In this document: positions 46,058-56,110 of the stretch, one piece after another
Layout: every line of letters starts with the position of its first letter
Numbering within the stretch: the first letter of the stretch is position 1
Origin: Pseudoalteromonas citrea
GTDB taxonomy: Bacteria; Pseudomonadota; Gammaproteobacteria; Enterobacterales; Alteromonadaceae
Length of the DNA stretch: 64,000 bases
Reading direction: 5' to 3'
NCBI RefSeq assembly: GCF_000238375.3
Contig: NZ_AHBZ03000014.1
Location: 248,001-312,000 of the forward strand
Made by a program: the position numbers and the translations under genes
The notes under the pieces: model-generated
The model's input: the letters and a program-made list of their open reading frames with translations, nothing else
Databases searched by the model: none
What the model was told of the DNA's origin: nothing

Positions 46058-48829
46058 CTAACACCCGCCCTCGTTATAAGTTATTTTCAGCGTACTCCCA
46101 ACACCAGCACTAGATACTTTCAAATAACCCCAATACTGTGATTGGCCACTCAGACTGATACATTCATTATTTCCGGTGTTATTAGAGCGCGCTTCCACAT
46201 TTGTGTCAGTTGGCCAACCAGAATTACTATATTCGAGTGATAAATCACCGGTACCATAAGCCGTTTCTATACGAATTTGGTTTTGGCCACTCATGTTTTC
46301 CATACTAAACCACATGGGTGTTTGGTTTGCCAAGCACACAGCTTGCCCAGACAATAATCGTCCATCAGTTACCACACCTTGAGTTTGACAACTATCAGGT
46401 AAACGTGACAGTGCTGGCACATAATCAGCCAATAAACTGACATCGGCATAACGGTTATAGCCTCTGGTCATCACGTAATATTTGCCAGCCTGTGGTGCGG
46501 CTATTTCACATTGTTCAGCATTGCCACCTTGATATGGCCGACAGTCATACTCAGTTAACGTCGGTTTACTACCAAAGCGCACATATAAATCCACATCTCC
46601 CGTTCCTTGGCCTGTTGATATGGTTAAATTAGTCGCCCCATGGGGTACTTCAAAGGTAAAATGACTGAGTTCATCTTGTTCCGCCGAGATAATACGTGGT
46701 TTTCCTTTAATTAACATGGGCTCCGAAGTACTGTCCTCAATAATTGTTGCACTCGATGCGACTGCCGTACTCAAACCGTTATTATCAGTTACCGTTAAGT
46801 TCACAGTGTAATTACCACCACTTACATAACGATGAATAGGGTTTGCACTATTACTGTGGGTACCATCACCAAATTGCCATAAATAAGTAGCTATTTCCCC
46901 ATCAGGATCATAACTACCTTGGCTGGAAAACTGGACATCTTGATTTACCAAACCTTGATATGGGCCATTCACTACCGCGACTGGCGCGTCATTGGCAGTG
47001 CCACCAGCGAGCTCTTGTGTCCAAACCGTAAACTCATTTTCATATTGATTAACCCAACCCGTAAGCAATGTTTTATACCCAGCCCAATCGCCAACCCGTG
47101 TGTGCGACAACATCGCATTTAACTCATCATTATGACGTTCAAACATAAAGCGCACCGCTAAATAGCCCCAGCGATATATCCGGTCCTGATCAAATCCTGC
47201 ATATGTAGTCGCAAATATTTGTGCCAAAGAGTAGGTCGAACCATCTTTGATGGTATCTATTGCCGCCTGATTATCATTTAAGTTAGCAATGTACTCTGCG
47301 ACCCCCTCACTCCACCATACAATAGCTTCTGTAGGCGCGTTAAAATCGCCATATAAATCAAATCTGCCATCTAAGTAATGCACGTACTCATGCTCAAGGT
47401 TCCACACAAAATGATCCGGTTTTGCATACGTGGCTTCATAGGCTATAAAGTTTGCTTGGTTACCTACTTTGCTCGGATCGCCCTCTAAATACATCCCCCC
47501 GTTATTGGTGTCTATTTTAAATATCGCCTTAGCGTATTTTTTATAGTCATCACTACTATTGAAGATATTCACCTGTAAAAAGGTATTATTATCATCAGCA
47601 ACAGGAGTATTGGCGGTTGCTAAGCGGGTATGAAAGCGAGTTTCTTCCATTGCCATAGTACTGCATGCAGATACATGCTGTGCAGGAGTCATATCTTGTG
47701 AGCGAATTTTAACGGTATCACTACATTGGTAGGTTTGTGAAAGTGCTTGGCTGGTTAATTGCGCTTCAAAGCCACATATGCTGAATTGACTACAGTCTGC
47801 ATAATATGTCGCAACATCAGCGGCATTAAGCCAAATGGCATCGCCATACCCGAAGCTTTTATAAGTAGAAAAAAGCTGTATTAGCGCGGTATCCACGTTA
47901 GTTTGAATGGGTGTATCTTTGTAGGCTTTTAATCGCGCTAACTCACCAGCGGCATTGACCATGAGATATTCAGCATCAGCCCCTATCAACCATGTTTGCT
48001 TGGTAAATTCACTTAATAACTGCACCAATTGAGTATCTGATTTAACTAAACCTTTAAAGTTATCATTCCACTGCCCACGATATAATACGGTAAAAATGCC
48101 ATTGATAGCTCGGTGCATATTTCGTACACCAGCATAATTTTGATCAAAGCGGCTTAACCATTGCTTTATAACTGGCAAGTAAACATCTTGCTGCTCGGAG
48201 CTATCCATTGTGGTAATAACTTCTTTTAATAATTGCCCGTGCGCATCATTATTATCATAAAAGTGATTGTTGTTAACAAACGCGTCAATGGCATTTTTTA
48301 CTGCCGGTTTTAACCAATCAGAAAATTGCACACCATCGTTATAAAACTCAACATAATAGCCAGCACGTATGAATAAGAACAATGCCTCGAGCTCACTGCT
48401 GCCCAACCCGCTATAAGTTACTGACAGTGCCTTCGCTCGATTCGCCGCGGCAAACATTTTATCAGAGTTAAATACTTGCTGTTGAATAGTACTGCTTGCA
48501 TTAAATAGCTCATTAATACAGGTACTTCCCTGTGCTTTAATCTCTGTAAGTAACTGCGAAGAGTTAGCCTCAGCTAACGCATTTACATCGCATGTTGCAG
48601 CTACATTAAATATATTTTGTGTGGTATGTGTCTGCATTGAAAAAGTATGTGCGGTTTGCGAAGCGGCACTCGGTGCTTTTTCATGGCTGTCTAATTGATG
48701 ATGCCCATGAAGCTGGGTATTGGTTGCATCAGTCGTTGTCGGTTTTGTTGAACGGTGCTGTTGATGCGCTTGTGCATTGAAGTTTAAGCCAATGACAGAT
48801 AACGCCAACATGAGCGCTGATAGTTTCAT
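46058..48829 (-). CDS. Secreted M9-family collagenase-like metalloprotease with PKD and PPC domains
   Basis: A large exported zinc protease. I start it at ATG 48829 (923 residues), where AAAGGA lies eight bases upstream; the frame is open a little further. After a signal peptide (ending NAQA) comes a histidine-rich propeptide-like stretch, then the collagenase activator and peptidase parts: HEYVH (about residues 480-484) and WWSEGVAEY (glutamate about 508) supply the two zinc histidines and the third ligand. A PKD domain (GSYDPDGEIATYLWQFGDGTHS), a PPC domain (GDVDLYVRFGSKPTLTEYDCRPY) and a final PPC-like unit follow. This order is typical of Vibrio and Alteromonadales collagenases, used to digest extracellular matrix protein. 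Monocistronic, with a terminator. Confidence 0.92.
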   Translation of the reverse strand: MKLSALMLALSVIGLNFNAQAHQQHRSTKPTTTDATNTQLHGHHQLDSHEKAPSAASQTAHTFSMQTHTTQNIFNVAATCDVNALAEANSSQLLTEIKAQGSTCINELFNASSTIQQQVFNSDKMFAAANRAKALSVTYSGLGSSELEALFLFIRAGYYVEFYNDGVQFSDWLKPAVKNAIDAFVNNNHFYDNNDAHGQLLKEVITTMDSSEQQDVYLPVIKQWLSRFDQNYAGVRNMHRAINGIFTVLYRGQWNDNFKGLVKSDTQLVQLLSEFTKQTWLIGADAEYLMVNAAGELARLKAYKDTPIQTNVDTALIQLFSTYKSFGYGDAIWLNAADVATYYADCSQFSICGFEAQLTSQALSQTYQCSDTVKIRSQDMTPAQHVSACSTMAMEETRFHTRLATANTPVADDNNTFLQVNIFNSSDDYKKYAKAIFKIDTNNGGMYLEGDPSKVGNQANFIAYEATYAKPDHFVWNLEHEYVHYLDGRFDLYGDFNAPTEAIVWWSEGVAEYIANLNDNQAAIDTIKDGSTYSLAQIFATTYAGFDQDRIYRWGYLAVRFMFERHNDELNAMLSHTRVGDWAGYKTLLTGWVNQYENEFTVWTQELAGGTANDAPVAVVNGPYQGLVNQDVQFSSQGSYDPDGEIATYLWQFGDGTHSNSANPIHRYVSGGNYTVNLTVTDNNGLSTAVASSATIIEDSTSEPMLIKGKPRIISAEQDELSHFTFEVPHGATNLTISTGQGTGDVDLYVRFGSKPTLTEYDCRPYQGGNAEQCEIAAPQAGKYYVMTRGYNRYADVSLLADYVPALSRLPDSCQTQGVVTDGRLLSGQAVCLANQTPMWFSMENMSGQNQIRIETAYGTGDLSLEYSNSGWPTDTNVEARSNNTGNNECISLSGQSQYWGYLKVSSAGVGSTLKITYNEGGC

Positions 48830-49066
48830 AATTTGTCCTTTAAATGTTGTCAATCCACAACTGACGTTGAGGAATTACATTTTTTACATTTAAATTACAA
48901 AATATACAATATATTTTATATAATATAAAGTAATAAAAACTGTCATGTTGTGCTCTTCAAGTTCTTAAGCGCGGTCGGTAAACAACAATAAAAGCTGTAC
49001 ATCTTTAACTAAGAAACTGAAATAAATCTTATAAATGGGTAGTTGTTATGGGAACTAATAGTGCGG

Positions 49067-50566
49067 TCAATTGACTGAACTATGCACTACATGAATACGT
49101 CGCATGTCGAGATCAGAGCAATGCAGTGGATCATCTGATAGTAGCAAGTAATTAGCTCGCCCCCCAGCAAATAAATGACCCGCTTGTGGATGTATTTTTA
49201 AGTGAGATGCTGCGGCACTAGAAATACTCCTCATGGATTGTAAGCGAGTGAAACACTGCTTTTTATCCAAAGTGCGATCAGCAGCCATATAGCAGTGAGG
49301 TGCATACTCCATCTCTCTCGTGGTAGCTTGCTGGGCATTTCTCAACGGGGATAAGGGCAACATGGGGAAGCCTGATTGCAAGCATACATTTACGCCTTGT
49401 TTTAGCAATGACTGACAAGGTGTTAAAGTCTGTTCACCATGATAACTTTGGACCCAATCAAAACCTAAATAGCCTACATCACCAATATTTAAAGCAATAG
49501 AGTTATCAATAACGGCTTTACTTATGTCAGCCAACCCTAAGTCATTACCGTAGTTGCATGACGCATTGATCCAAGTCTCTATGGTATTAACTAAGTGTAC
49601 TTTGGGTGTTCTTTGCGAATAAGTGCTTAATAAGTTTAATGCCACTGGGTGGCTATCAACATACCCTAAATGCGTGATCCCCTGCTCTTTCGCATGTGTC
49701 AGTAAATTATCTATATTTTGTATAAGTGCATAGCCAAATTGCTGAAGTTGACGCACGGGGAGTACTTCTAAAATCCAGAGTAACTGCTCATCTTTAAGAC
49801 CTCCTTGCTTTTCTATAGCAGTGAAAAAATGTTGTTTATTCTTAAATAACCCAACATGATTCCGTGCCAAGTATTTATACAGCAGCTCTAGAGCAGCTGT
49901 ATTAACGAATGCCAATGGCTGTTGGGCATCAAAAATAACAACAGGCCGATTCATTGCTATTGTTCGCAATGCTTTATACACACTGTATACATCTGATACA
50001 TCATCAGAACTCAGTAAACTACTATAAAGCCCGTACCCTAGTAGCCATTGCTTATCTTTAATCGCTTTGTCCAAGTACAAAACTGATCGCAACACATAAG
50101 AAATATTATAGCTGTCCATAAATTTACAAGTTCTGCAATGAAAACCAAAAGGACCAAAATGAAACCATTGTTGTAAAACTGCAGAAGTGACCAAATGGCA
50201 GTGAGGTTCTATAAAACCAGGTGTGACGACTTCATTAGGTTTTAAACGATAAAATGTCGCTATAAACCCCATTTGATAAACCCGGTGCCGTACTTCATCC
50301 AATGTTCCCAAAGCTAGCACTTTGCCGTTATATACAGCCATTGCATCTTCATAATGAGCAAACTCACCAAAATGACTGTAGACCTTGCCACCATGAATAA
50401 TGTGCGCACGGTGATGAGGTGAACCTTGAGTATATCGTTCTGAGTTATTATTTAAGGTAATCGACATAGGCGTTTTTGGCAGATATTCACCAAGTTTATC
50501 GAGCAACCCATCAAAGAATAGATGGTCTAAAGAAAAACCTTGCTGCTTATGCTGAATATCATTCAT
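49067..50566 (-). CDS. Amidohydrolase-family protein (YtcJ-like), divergent
   Basis: A 499-residue cytoplasmic protein from ATG 50566, where a perfect GGAGGT lies five bases upstream (a GTG three bases earlier is too close to it). The N-terminal beta domain reads IIHGGKVYSHFGEFAHYEDAMAVYNGKVLALGTLDEV and the metal-dependent barrel starts at VVTPGFIEPHCHLVTSAV (HxH). Later blocks, GITHLGYVDSHPVALN and AGHLFAGGRANYLLLSDDPLH, follow the amidohydrolase_3 plan, though the usual GxxAD near the end is GRANY here. An FHCRTCKF segment after the metal site is unusual. Substrate unknown. Single gene next to cysB. Confidence 0.75.
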   Translation of the reverse strand: MNDIQHKQQGFSLDHLFFDGLLDKLGEYLPKTPMSITLNNNSERYTQGSPHHRAHIIHGGKVYSHFGEFAHYEDAMAVYNGKVLALGTLDEVRHRVYQMGFIATFYRLKPNEVVTPGFIEPHCHLVTSAVLQQWFHFGPFGFHCRTCKFMDSYNISYVLRSVLYLDKAIKDKQWLLGYGLYSSLLSSDDVSDVYSVYKALRTIAMNRPVVIFDAQQPLAFVNTAALELLYKYLARNHVGLFKNKQHFFTAIEKQGGLKDEQLLWILEVLPVRQLQQFGYALIQNIDNLLTHAKEQGITHLGYVDSHPVALNLLSTYSQRTPKVHLVNTIETWINASCNYGNDLGLADISKAVIDNSIALNIGDVGYLGFDWVQSYHGEQTLTPCQSLLKQGVNVCLQSGFPMLPLSPLRNAQQATTREMEYAPHCYMAADRTLDKKQCFTRLQSMRSISSAAASHLKIHPQAGHLFAGGRANYLLLSDDPLHCSDLDMRRIHVVHSSVN

Positions 50567-50771
50567 CACATACCTCCACCCTGTTTGTATACAGCTTAGG
50601 TGAAGCTAATTGAAATTCTATTACACCCGATTACAAAGGCTCAATGAAGGTGTTCAGCGTATCAAACACGGTATTGTAATTGATAATGTGGTTTGTTTAA
50701 CGTATGACTAAAAGTATAAATGAACATTGAGTCGCGACTAACACAACACAATATTCATTTAACATGTTGTA

Positions 50772-51770
<999 letters not shown>

Positions 51771-52030
51771 TTATAAGTCGGCACTGACATTCCGTGACAT
51801 TGAACAGAGCATGCTCATCAGTATCAGTTAGGCTAGCATATTTAACTAGAACGAGATAGCAATTGCCTATTTTGTTTGTTTATCGGCCAAAATTAAATCA
51901 TGGTCTATAATGAAAAATAATGAATTACAAAAGTTTTTTAAGACTTATGAACGTAATACTGTTCAGAATGCAATTAATTGATGTAATATAAAAAATCATC
52001 TTCTTGAGTCGTGGTCAAAGAGAATTCGTT

Positions 52031-52792
52031 ATGTTTGTTTCTATTATTATTATGTTGATTGTTGCACTGATTGTTATTGCCGTGTGGGTAAGTGCCATCC
52101 AACAGCACAAGGAGAAACAAGAAGCTGAGCGTCGTAAAGAGTTAACCAAGCAAAAAAAAGTGATTGAAGAATCCGAAGACGTTTTAGTGAACAGCTCCAA
52201 TATTCCTATGTCTGAGATGCTAACGCGTGTTTTACAGCGCCGCATTCATGATGCACTGGCAACTATGGTCGAGTTGTCTCCTACTTCTAGGGAACTTAAA
52301 AATCGTTTACATGAGTCTAAGGAGCGCCTTGGTACTGCTGTTGAATCAAACGCAAAAGGTGATTCCTTATCGTTACCCGATAATGACAAGCAACTTATTG
52401 CGCTTGTACAAGGCATTAAAAAGCTACGTAATGTGCTTCGCTCAGAACATTCAAAAGGGAAAGTTGATACTCAGCAGTTTGTCGCTGAAGATCGGCGTCT
52501 TGAAAAACTTCAGTTAAAAATCAACGTAGAAAGCCAAATAAAAAGAGGCGTGTCTGCACGGACGGCCAATATGGTTGGTTCCGCAAGGCAATACTTTGAA
52601 AAAGCATACGCGACAATTTGCGCTGTGACCTATTCTGACGATTACGTTACCGAAAAAAAGACATTACTAGAATCATATTTAAATGAGATAAGTACAGAGC
52701 TGAAAGCGTCAAATGCGTCTGCTGTAAAAAAGAAGAACGAGCAAGAGCAAGACGACTTGGATATTCTATTTGCACCAAAGAAAAAGTGGTAA
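52031..52792 (+). CDS. Hypothetical single-pass membrane protein, coiled-coil
   Basis: A 253-residue protein from ATG 52031 (AAAGAGAA upstream; a TTG at 52004 with no ribosome site would add nine residues). It has one transmembrane helix (about 1-22: MFVSIIIMLIVALIVIAVWV), then a long, charged, helical cytoplasmic body (EKQEAERRKELTKQKKVIEESEDVL, NIPMSEMLTRVLQRRIHDALATMVELSP) and a lysine-rich tail. It fits an uncharacterised family that I associate with the cysB neighbourhood in Alteromonadales; no function is known to me. The stop codon lies inside a perfect terminator hairpin (see that entry). It is divergent from cysB. Confidence 0.75.
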   Translation: MFVSIIIMLIVALIVIAVWVSAIQQHKEKQEAERRKELTKQKKVIEESEDVLVNSSNIPMSEMLTRVLQRRIHDALATMVELSPTSRELKNRLHESKERLGTAVESNAKGDSLSLPDNDKQLIALVQGIKKLRNVLRSEHSKGKVDTQQFVAEDRRLEKLQLKINVESQIKRGVSARTANMVGSARQYFEKAYATICAVTYSDDYVTEKKTLLESYLNEISTELKASNASAVKKKNEQEQDDLDILFAPKKKW

Positions 52793-52808
52793 ACCACTTT
52801 TTCTTTGG
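52775..52808. terminator. Bidirectional terminator overlapping a stop codon
   Basis: CCAAAGAAAAAGTGGT (52775-52790) and ACCACTTTTTCTTTGG (52793-52808) form a perfect 16-base stem with a two-base loop. The TAA of the upstream gene lies in the loop region, so the left arm encodes the final PKKKW. The stem can serve the convergent permease gene as well. Confidence 0.9.
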
Positions 52809-52823
52809 CTTCACCCTTGTTCC

Positions 52824-54113
52824 TTAACTAAATGCAAACTTAACGATAAATAATACAGTTAAGACCCAAACGCTTATCGAGACCTCTTCTCGTTTATTAC
52901 ACAGCACTTTAACCGCTGTATATGCGATAAACCCAAGCGCGATACCATGCGCTATAGAAAACGTCAATGGCGTCATCAGCAACACCACACTCACAGGAAT
53001 TGCATCACTCATATCATCCCAATTGACGAATTTCAGATTCTGTAACATCAAAACCGCAACGTATAAAATCGCGCCAGCTGTAGCATAAGCAGGAACCATT
53101 TGTGCCAAGGGGGCAAAAAACATCATCAGCAAAAAGCAGATACCCACCACAACCGCCGTTAAACCTGTTTTTCCACCCACCGACACCCCAGAAACAGACT
53201 CAATGTATGAAGTGGTGGTCGACGTGCCTAACATTGAACCCGCTATTGTAGCGGTACTATCCGCCGACAAAGCACGGCCTAAACGTGGCATATGACCCTT
53301 TTCATCGGCTAATCCTGCTTTTTGCGTAACAGCAACTAACGTACCTGATGTGTCGAACAAATCGACAAATAAAAATGCAAATACAACACTCAACATTGAT
53401 AGCTCTAACGCGGCTGCGATGTCTAGCTGCATTACCGTTGGCATTATACTCGGTGGCACCGACACAATGCCGTGATACTCAACTAAACCGAGCCCCCAAG
53501 CACATACAGTGACAATAAATATGCTCAGTAGTACTGCGCTTTTAAAGTCCCTAAACATCAGTGCTGCAATAATAAAAAAACTGAAAATAGCTAATAAGGG
53601 TCCCGCAGACGTAATATCGCCTAGTTGAACCAAAGTCGCTGGACTCGCGACAATAATACCCGCATTTTTTAACGCTATAAGCGCCAAAAATGCACCAATA
53701 CCTGTTGCAATAGCTTGTTTAAGAACCACTGGGATCGCTTGGATCACCCATTCTCGAACTTTAAAAAGACTGAGTAATAAAAATATACAACCAGATAAGA
53801 ATACGGCGCCCAGCGCTGATTGCCAGGAGTGACCCATACCGAGTACTACACCATAAGTAAAAAATGCATTTAAGCCCATACCAGGCGCAAGAGCTAATGG
53901 GTAGTTAGCCCAAAAGCCCATAATAAAGCACCCAATTGCGGCAGCAATACAGGTCGCAACAAACGCAGCCCCTAAATCCATTCCCGCTTCAGAAAGCATT
54001 GCTGGATTTACAAATACGATATAAACCATTGTGACAAAAGTCGTTAGACCCGCGATCACTTCCGTTTTAACAGAGGTTCCCTGACGGGAGAGAAAAAATA
54101 GTCGTTCCAGCAT
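52824..54113 (-). CDS. NCS2-family purine permease
   Basis: A 429-residue inner-membrane transporter of the AzgA-like NCS2 branch, which brings in adenine, hypoxanthine, guanine or xanthine with protons. Family signatures are TEVIAGLTTFVTMVYIVFVNPAML, ANYPLALAPGMGLNAFFTYGVVLGMGHSWQSALGAVF (the substrate half-helix), FLFVDLFDTSGTLVAVTQKAGL, and LGTSTTTSYIESVSGVSVGGKTGLTAVV. The E and T of this last block suit the guanine/hypoxanthine group, but the base specificity is not certain. Twelve or more hydrophobic segments. Monocistronic, ATG at 54113. Confidence 0.93.
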   Translation of the reverse strand: MLERLFFLSRQGTSVKTEVIAGLTTFVTMVYIVFVNPAMLSEAGMDLGAAFVATCIAAAIGCFIMGFWANYPLALAPGMGLNAFFTYGVVLGMGHSWQSALGAVFLSGCIFLLLSLFKVREWVIQAIPVVLKQAIATGIGAFLALIALKNAGIIVASPATLVQLGDITSAGPLLAIFSFFIIAALMFRDFKSAVLLSIFIVTVCAWGLGLVEYHGIVSVPPSIMPTVMQLDIAAALELSMLSVVFAFLFVDLFDTSGTLVAVTQKAGLADEKGHMPRLGRALSADSTATIAGSMLGTSTTTSYIESVSGVSVGGKTGLTAVVVGICFLLMMFFAPLAQMVPAYATAGAILYVAVLMLQNLKFVNWDDMSDAIPVSVVLLMTPLTFSIAHGIALGFIAYTAVKVLCNKREEVSISVWVLTVLFIVKFAFS

Positions 54114-54234
54114 AATGTTTGGTATTTAAATTAGAAACAAGTGTTTGGATTTTAACATAAAGCACTGACTTAATCGGACAAAAACGTTAGAATTCGGCTA
54201 CACTAAATAGTGCATAAATAAACACGGTTGTAAT

Positions 54235-54687
54235 ATGGAAAAATCTCAGTTAGACAATTCAGCAAGTCATGATCTCGAACAACAATTATTAAATGTGCTT
54301 GAATTTGTCACCGCGCCAATTAATAGCGAAGCTCGTCTACCTGAAGCAACAGAAACAGCGCAAGCCTACAAAAAAGGTTTATATTACTTAAAAGAGCAAT
54401 CCTATCCACTGGCTGCTAAATGGATTCGACTTGCTGCGATGTCTGGTGACCACAAAGCACAGTTTTATCTCGGTTTGTTATTTGTTAAAGGACAAGGGGT
54501 GCCTCAAAGCGCTTTTCACGGCATGGCCTGGTTAGTGCTGGCAAATAGCCAAGGCGTTACTGCAGCTCAAGAAATGATTGAGCAAATAAAGCCACATCTA
54601 TCAACAAAGCGTATAAAAGATGCACAATGTTATGCTGCAACCTTGTATGAACAAATTCATCAGCTCCAATTTTTAAGCCCTGATTAG
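54235..54687 (+). CDS. Sel1-repeat protein
   Basis: A 150-residue protein with one or two Sel1-type (TPR-like) helical repeats: YKKGLYYLKEQSYPLAAKWIRLAAMSGDHKAQFYLGLLFVKGQGVPQSAFHGMAWLVLANSQG. No signal peptide, so it is cytoplasmic. Sel1 repeats hold protein partners; no partner is evident. The N-terminal 45 residues are polar and probably disordered. The start is ATG 54235 with a weak ribosome site. It is divergent from the purine permease gene. Confidence 0.88.
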   Translation: MEKSQLDNSASHDLEQQLLNVLEFVTAPINSEARLPEATETAQAYKKGLYYLKEQSYPLAAKWIRLAAMSGDHKAQFYLGLLFVKGQGVPQSAFHGMAWLVLANSQGVTAAQEMIEQIKPHLSTKRIKDAQCYAATLYEQIHQLQFLSPD

Positions 54688-55132
54688 TTTCATCGTTCTT
54701 CAAAGCAACACTGATAAATGCCAAAGCGCCCCTAGATAGTACCTTTAGCCGGGGCGACGGCTATCAAGAAGTAACCTCTAAAAACGACCAAAATGAATCA
54801 AGCAACCTAGTTATCTTTGTGTCGTGCATAGCGAAAATTAGTACGCAAGAGCCCGCGCTTACTAGTCAGTTCAACCCACCTAGTGTACTTCGCCACTCTA
54901 GTTTCAGGCTACTTAACACAGGCTATAACCCCTCTTTAAAACAAACCGACCACTAACTATCATTTAGCAATTGTATAAATCAACTTAGTTAGAAAAGTAA
55001 GCGCAACGTGCGCTACTAACTTTCATAAAACAACTTTATTAAGATCAGATGTTTATAAAACACCTGATTCTTATAAACCAACAAAGCATATTTTTCGTAC
55101 AATAAAGGTGATATTTATCTTGCTTTGAACAA
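54688..55132. other. Intergenic region between the Sel1 gene and sulA
   Basis: About 440 bases with no gene I can support. One plus-strand frame (about 54693-54956) stays open for over 80 codons without an ATG and encodes an unremarkable polar sequence; I treat it as chance. The last bases lead into the LexA-type sites of sulA. Confidence 0.35.
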
Positions 55133-55144
55133 CTGTATGAACTA

Positions 55145-55173
55145 CTGTATATAAATACTGTATATAACACCAG
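55145..55173 (+). promoter_or_regulatory. Two overlapping LexA-type boxes before sulA
   Basis: CTGTATATAAATACTG (55145-55160) and CTGTATATAACACCAG (55158-55173) both fit the gammaproteobacterial SOS box CTGT-N8-ACAG with one or two mismatches, sharing three bases. A further CTGT lies at 55133-55136. The second box lies ten bases before the start codon of sulA, so LexA bound there would block initiation directly. This matches the SOS control of sulA in other bacteria. Confidence 0.8.
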
Positions 55174-55183
55174 TGAGTTGATT

Positions 55184-55618
55184 ATGTTGCATACTAATTC
55201 TGATACACCCATTTTGCTGAGTAACACAACACAACGCTCTAATGTCACCATAGTTCGCACAGCCGATGACATTAATGCTAATTTAGAGTTACTAAAAATC
55301 ATTCGCTTGTGCAACAAAAGACATGGTTGGACCTTGTTAATTGCACCTGAAAATATACCAAATAAAGCTGTACTAGATAGTTGCTCTATTGACTCAAGTA
55401 AATTATTGGTAATAAAGCAAAAACATATTTCAAACTTACAATATGTATTAAATGCAGCATCAAGCAATGGCAACTTTGCTGCGATTATTACATGGACAAA
55501 TATTGCTACCGCTGCTCAGTTAGATGATATGAAATTAAATCTAGTGGATACGGAATTATTTTGCTTTTCAAAAGTACAAGGCAAAGATATGTGTACAATA
55601 GGCAGTATGATTTCATAA
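55184..55618 (+). CDS. sulA: SulA-like SOS cell-division inhibitor
   Basis: A 144-residue protein similar in layout to SulA, which is made after DNA damage and binds FtsZ to stop septation. The middle matches family order: NLELLKIIRLCNKRHGWTLLIAPENIPNKAVLDSCSIDSSKLLVIKQKHISNLQYVLNAASSNGNFAAIITWTN, corresponding to SulA's [28 protein letters not shown], and GNYSVVIGWL blocks. Identity is modest, so the name leans on the paired LexA boxes directly upstream. Start ATG 55184 with GTGAG upstream. It overlaps no gene, and a YchJ-like gene begins 14 bases after it. Confidence 0.82.
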   Translation: MLHTNSDTPILLSNTTQRSNVTIVRTADDINANLELLKIIRLCNKRHGWTLLIAPENIPNKAVLDSCSIDSSKLLVIKQKHISNLQYVLNAASSNGNFAAIITWTNIATAAQLDDMKLNLVDTELFCFSKVQGKDMCTIGSMIS

Positions 55619-55632
55619 GTAACAAAGCAACT

Positions 55633-56088
55633 ATGTGTTATTGTAATAACCTCTCTACATTTGATGAGTGCTGTAAGCCAGTCATAACGGGTCTAAGACA
55701 GGCCTCATCAGCAGAACAATTAATGCGCTCAAGATTTAGTGCCTATTGTACAAAAGATGCTGAATATATTTTAAATACCTATGCGTCGTCACAGCGTGCA
55801 ATGCACACAACCTCAGACATTTTGCAGTTCGCGAATGAGGTTAACTTTATCAAGTTAGATATAATTCATGCTTACAGTGACAGTGAATACGATTACGTAG
55901 AGTTCAAAGCACATTATTTAGCAGGTGATAAGCATTGTCAGCTACATGAGCAATCACGATTTATTTTAGAAAATGAAAAGTGGAAATACTTAGATGGAGA
56001 CTTATTCGAGTCACCAGAAGTTAAAATTGGCCGAAATGATATTTGCCCTTGTAACAGTGGTAAAAAGTTTAAAAAGTGTCACGGCTAA
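55633..56088 (+). CDS. YchJ-family (UPF0225) protein with SEC-C zinc motif
   Basis: A 151-residue protein starting at ATG 55633; upstream in-frame residues overlap sulA and look non-coding. The N-terminus has CYCNNLSTFDECCKPVITG (CxC...CC) and the middle AEQLMRSRFSAYCTKDAEYILNTYASSQR is the UPF0225 signature. The C-terminus, GRNDICPCNSGKKFKKCHG, is a SEC-C zinc-binding motif (CPCxSGxKFKxCHG). The family's function is unknown. It follows sulA by 14 bases and may be read with it under SOS control. Convergent with the next gene. Confidence 0.9.
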   Translation: MCYCNNLSTFDECCKPVITGLRQASSAEQLMRSRFSAYCTKDAEYILNTYASSQRAMHTTSDILQFANEVNFIKLDIIHAYSDSEYDYVEFKAHYLAGDKHCQLHEQSRFILENEKWKYLDGDLFESPEVKIGRNDICPCNSGKKFKKCHG

Positions 56089-56110
56089 GCAAAATACACC
56101 AACGTAAAAA

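Noticed and set aside
54693-54956. Open plus-strand frame between the Sel1 gene and sulA
   Set aside because: No ATG, no ribosome site, no recognisable sequence; kept only as a note on the gap.
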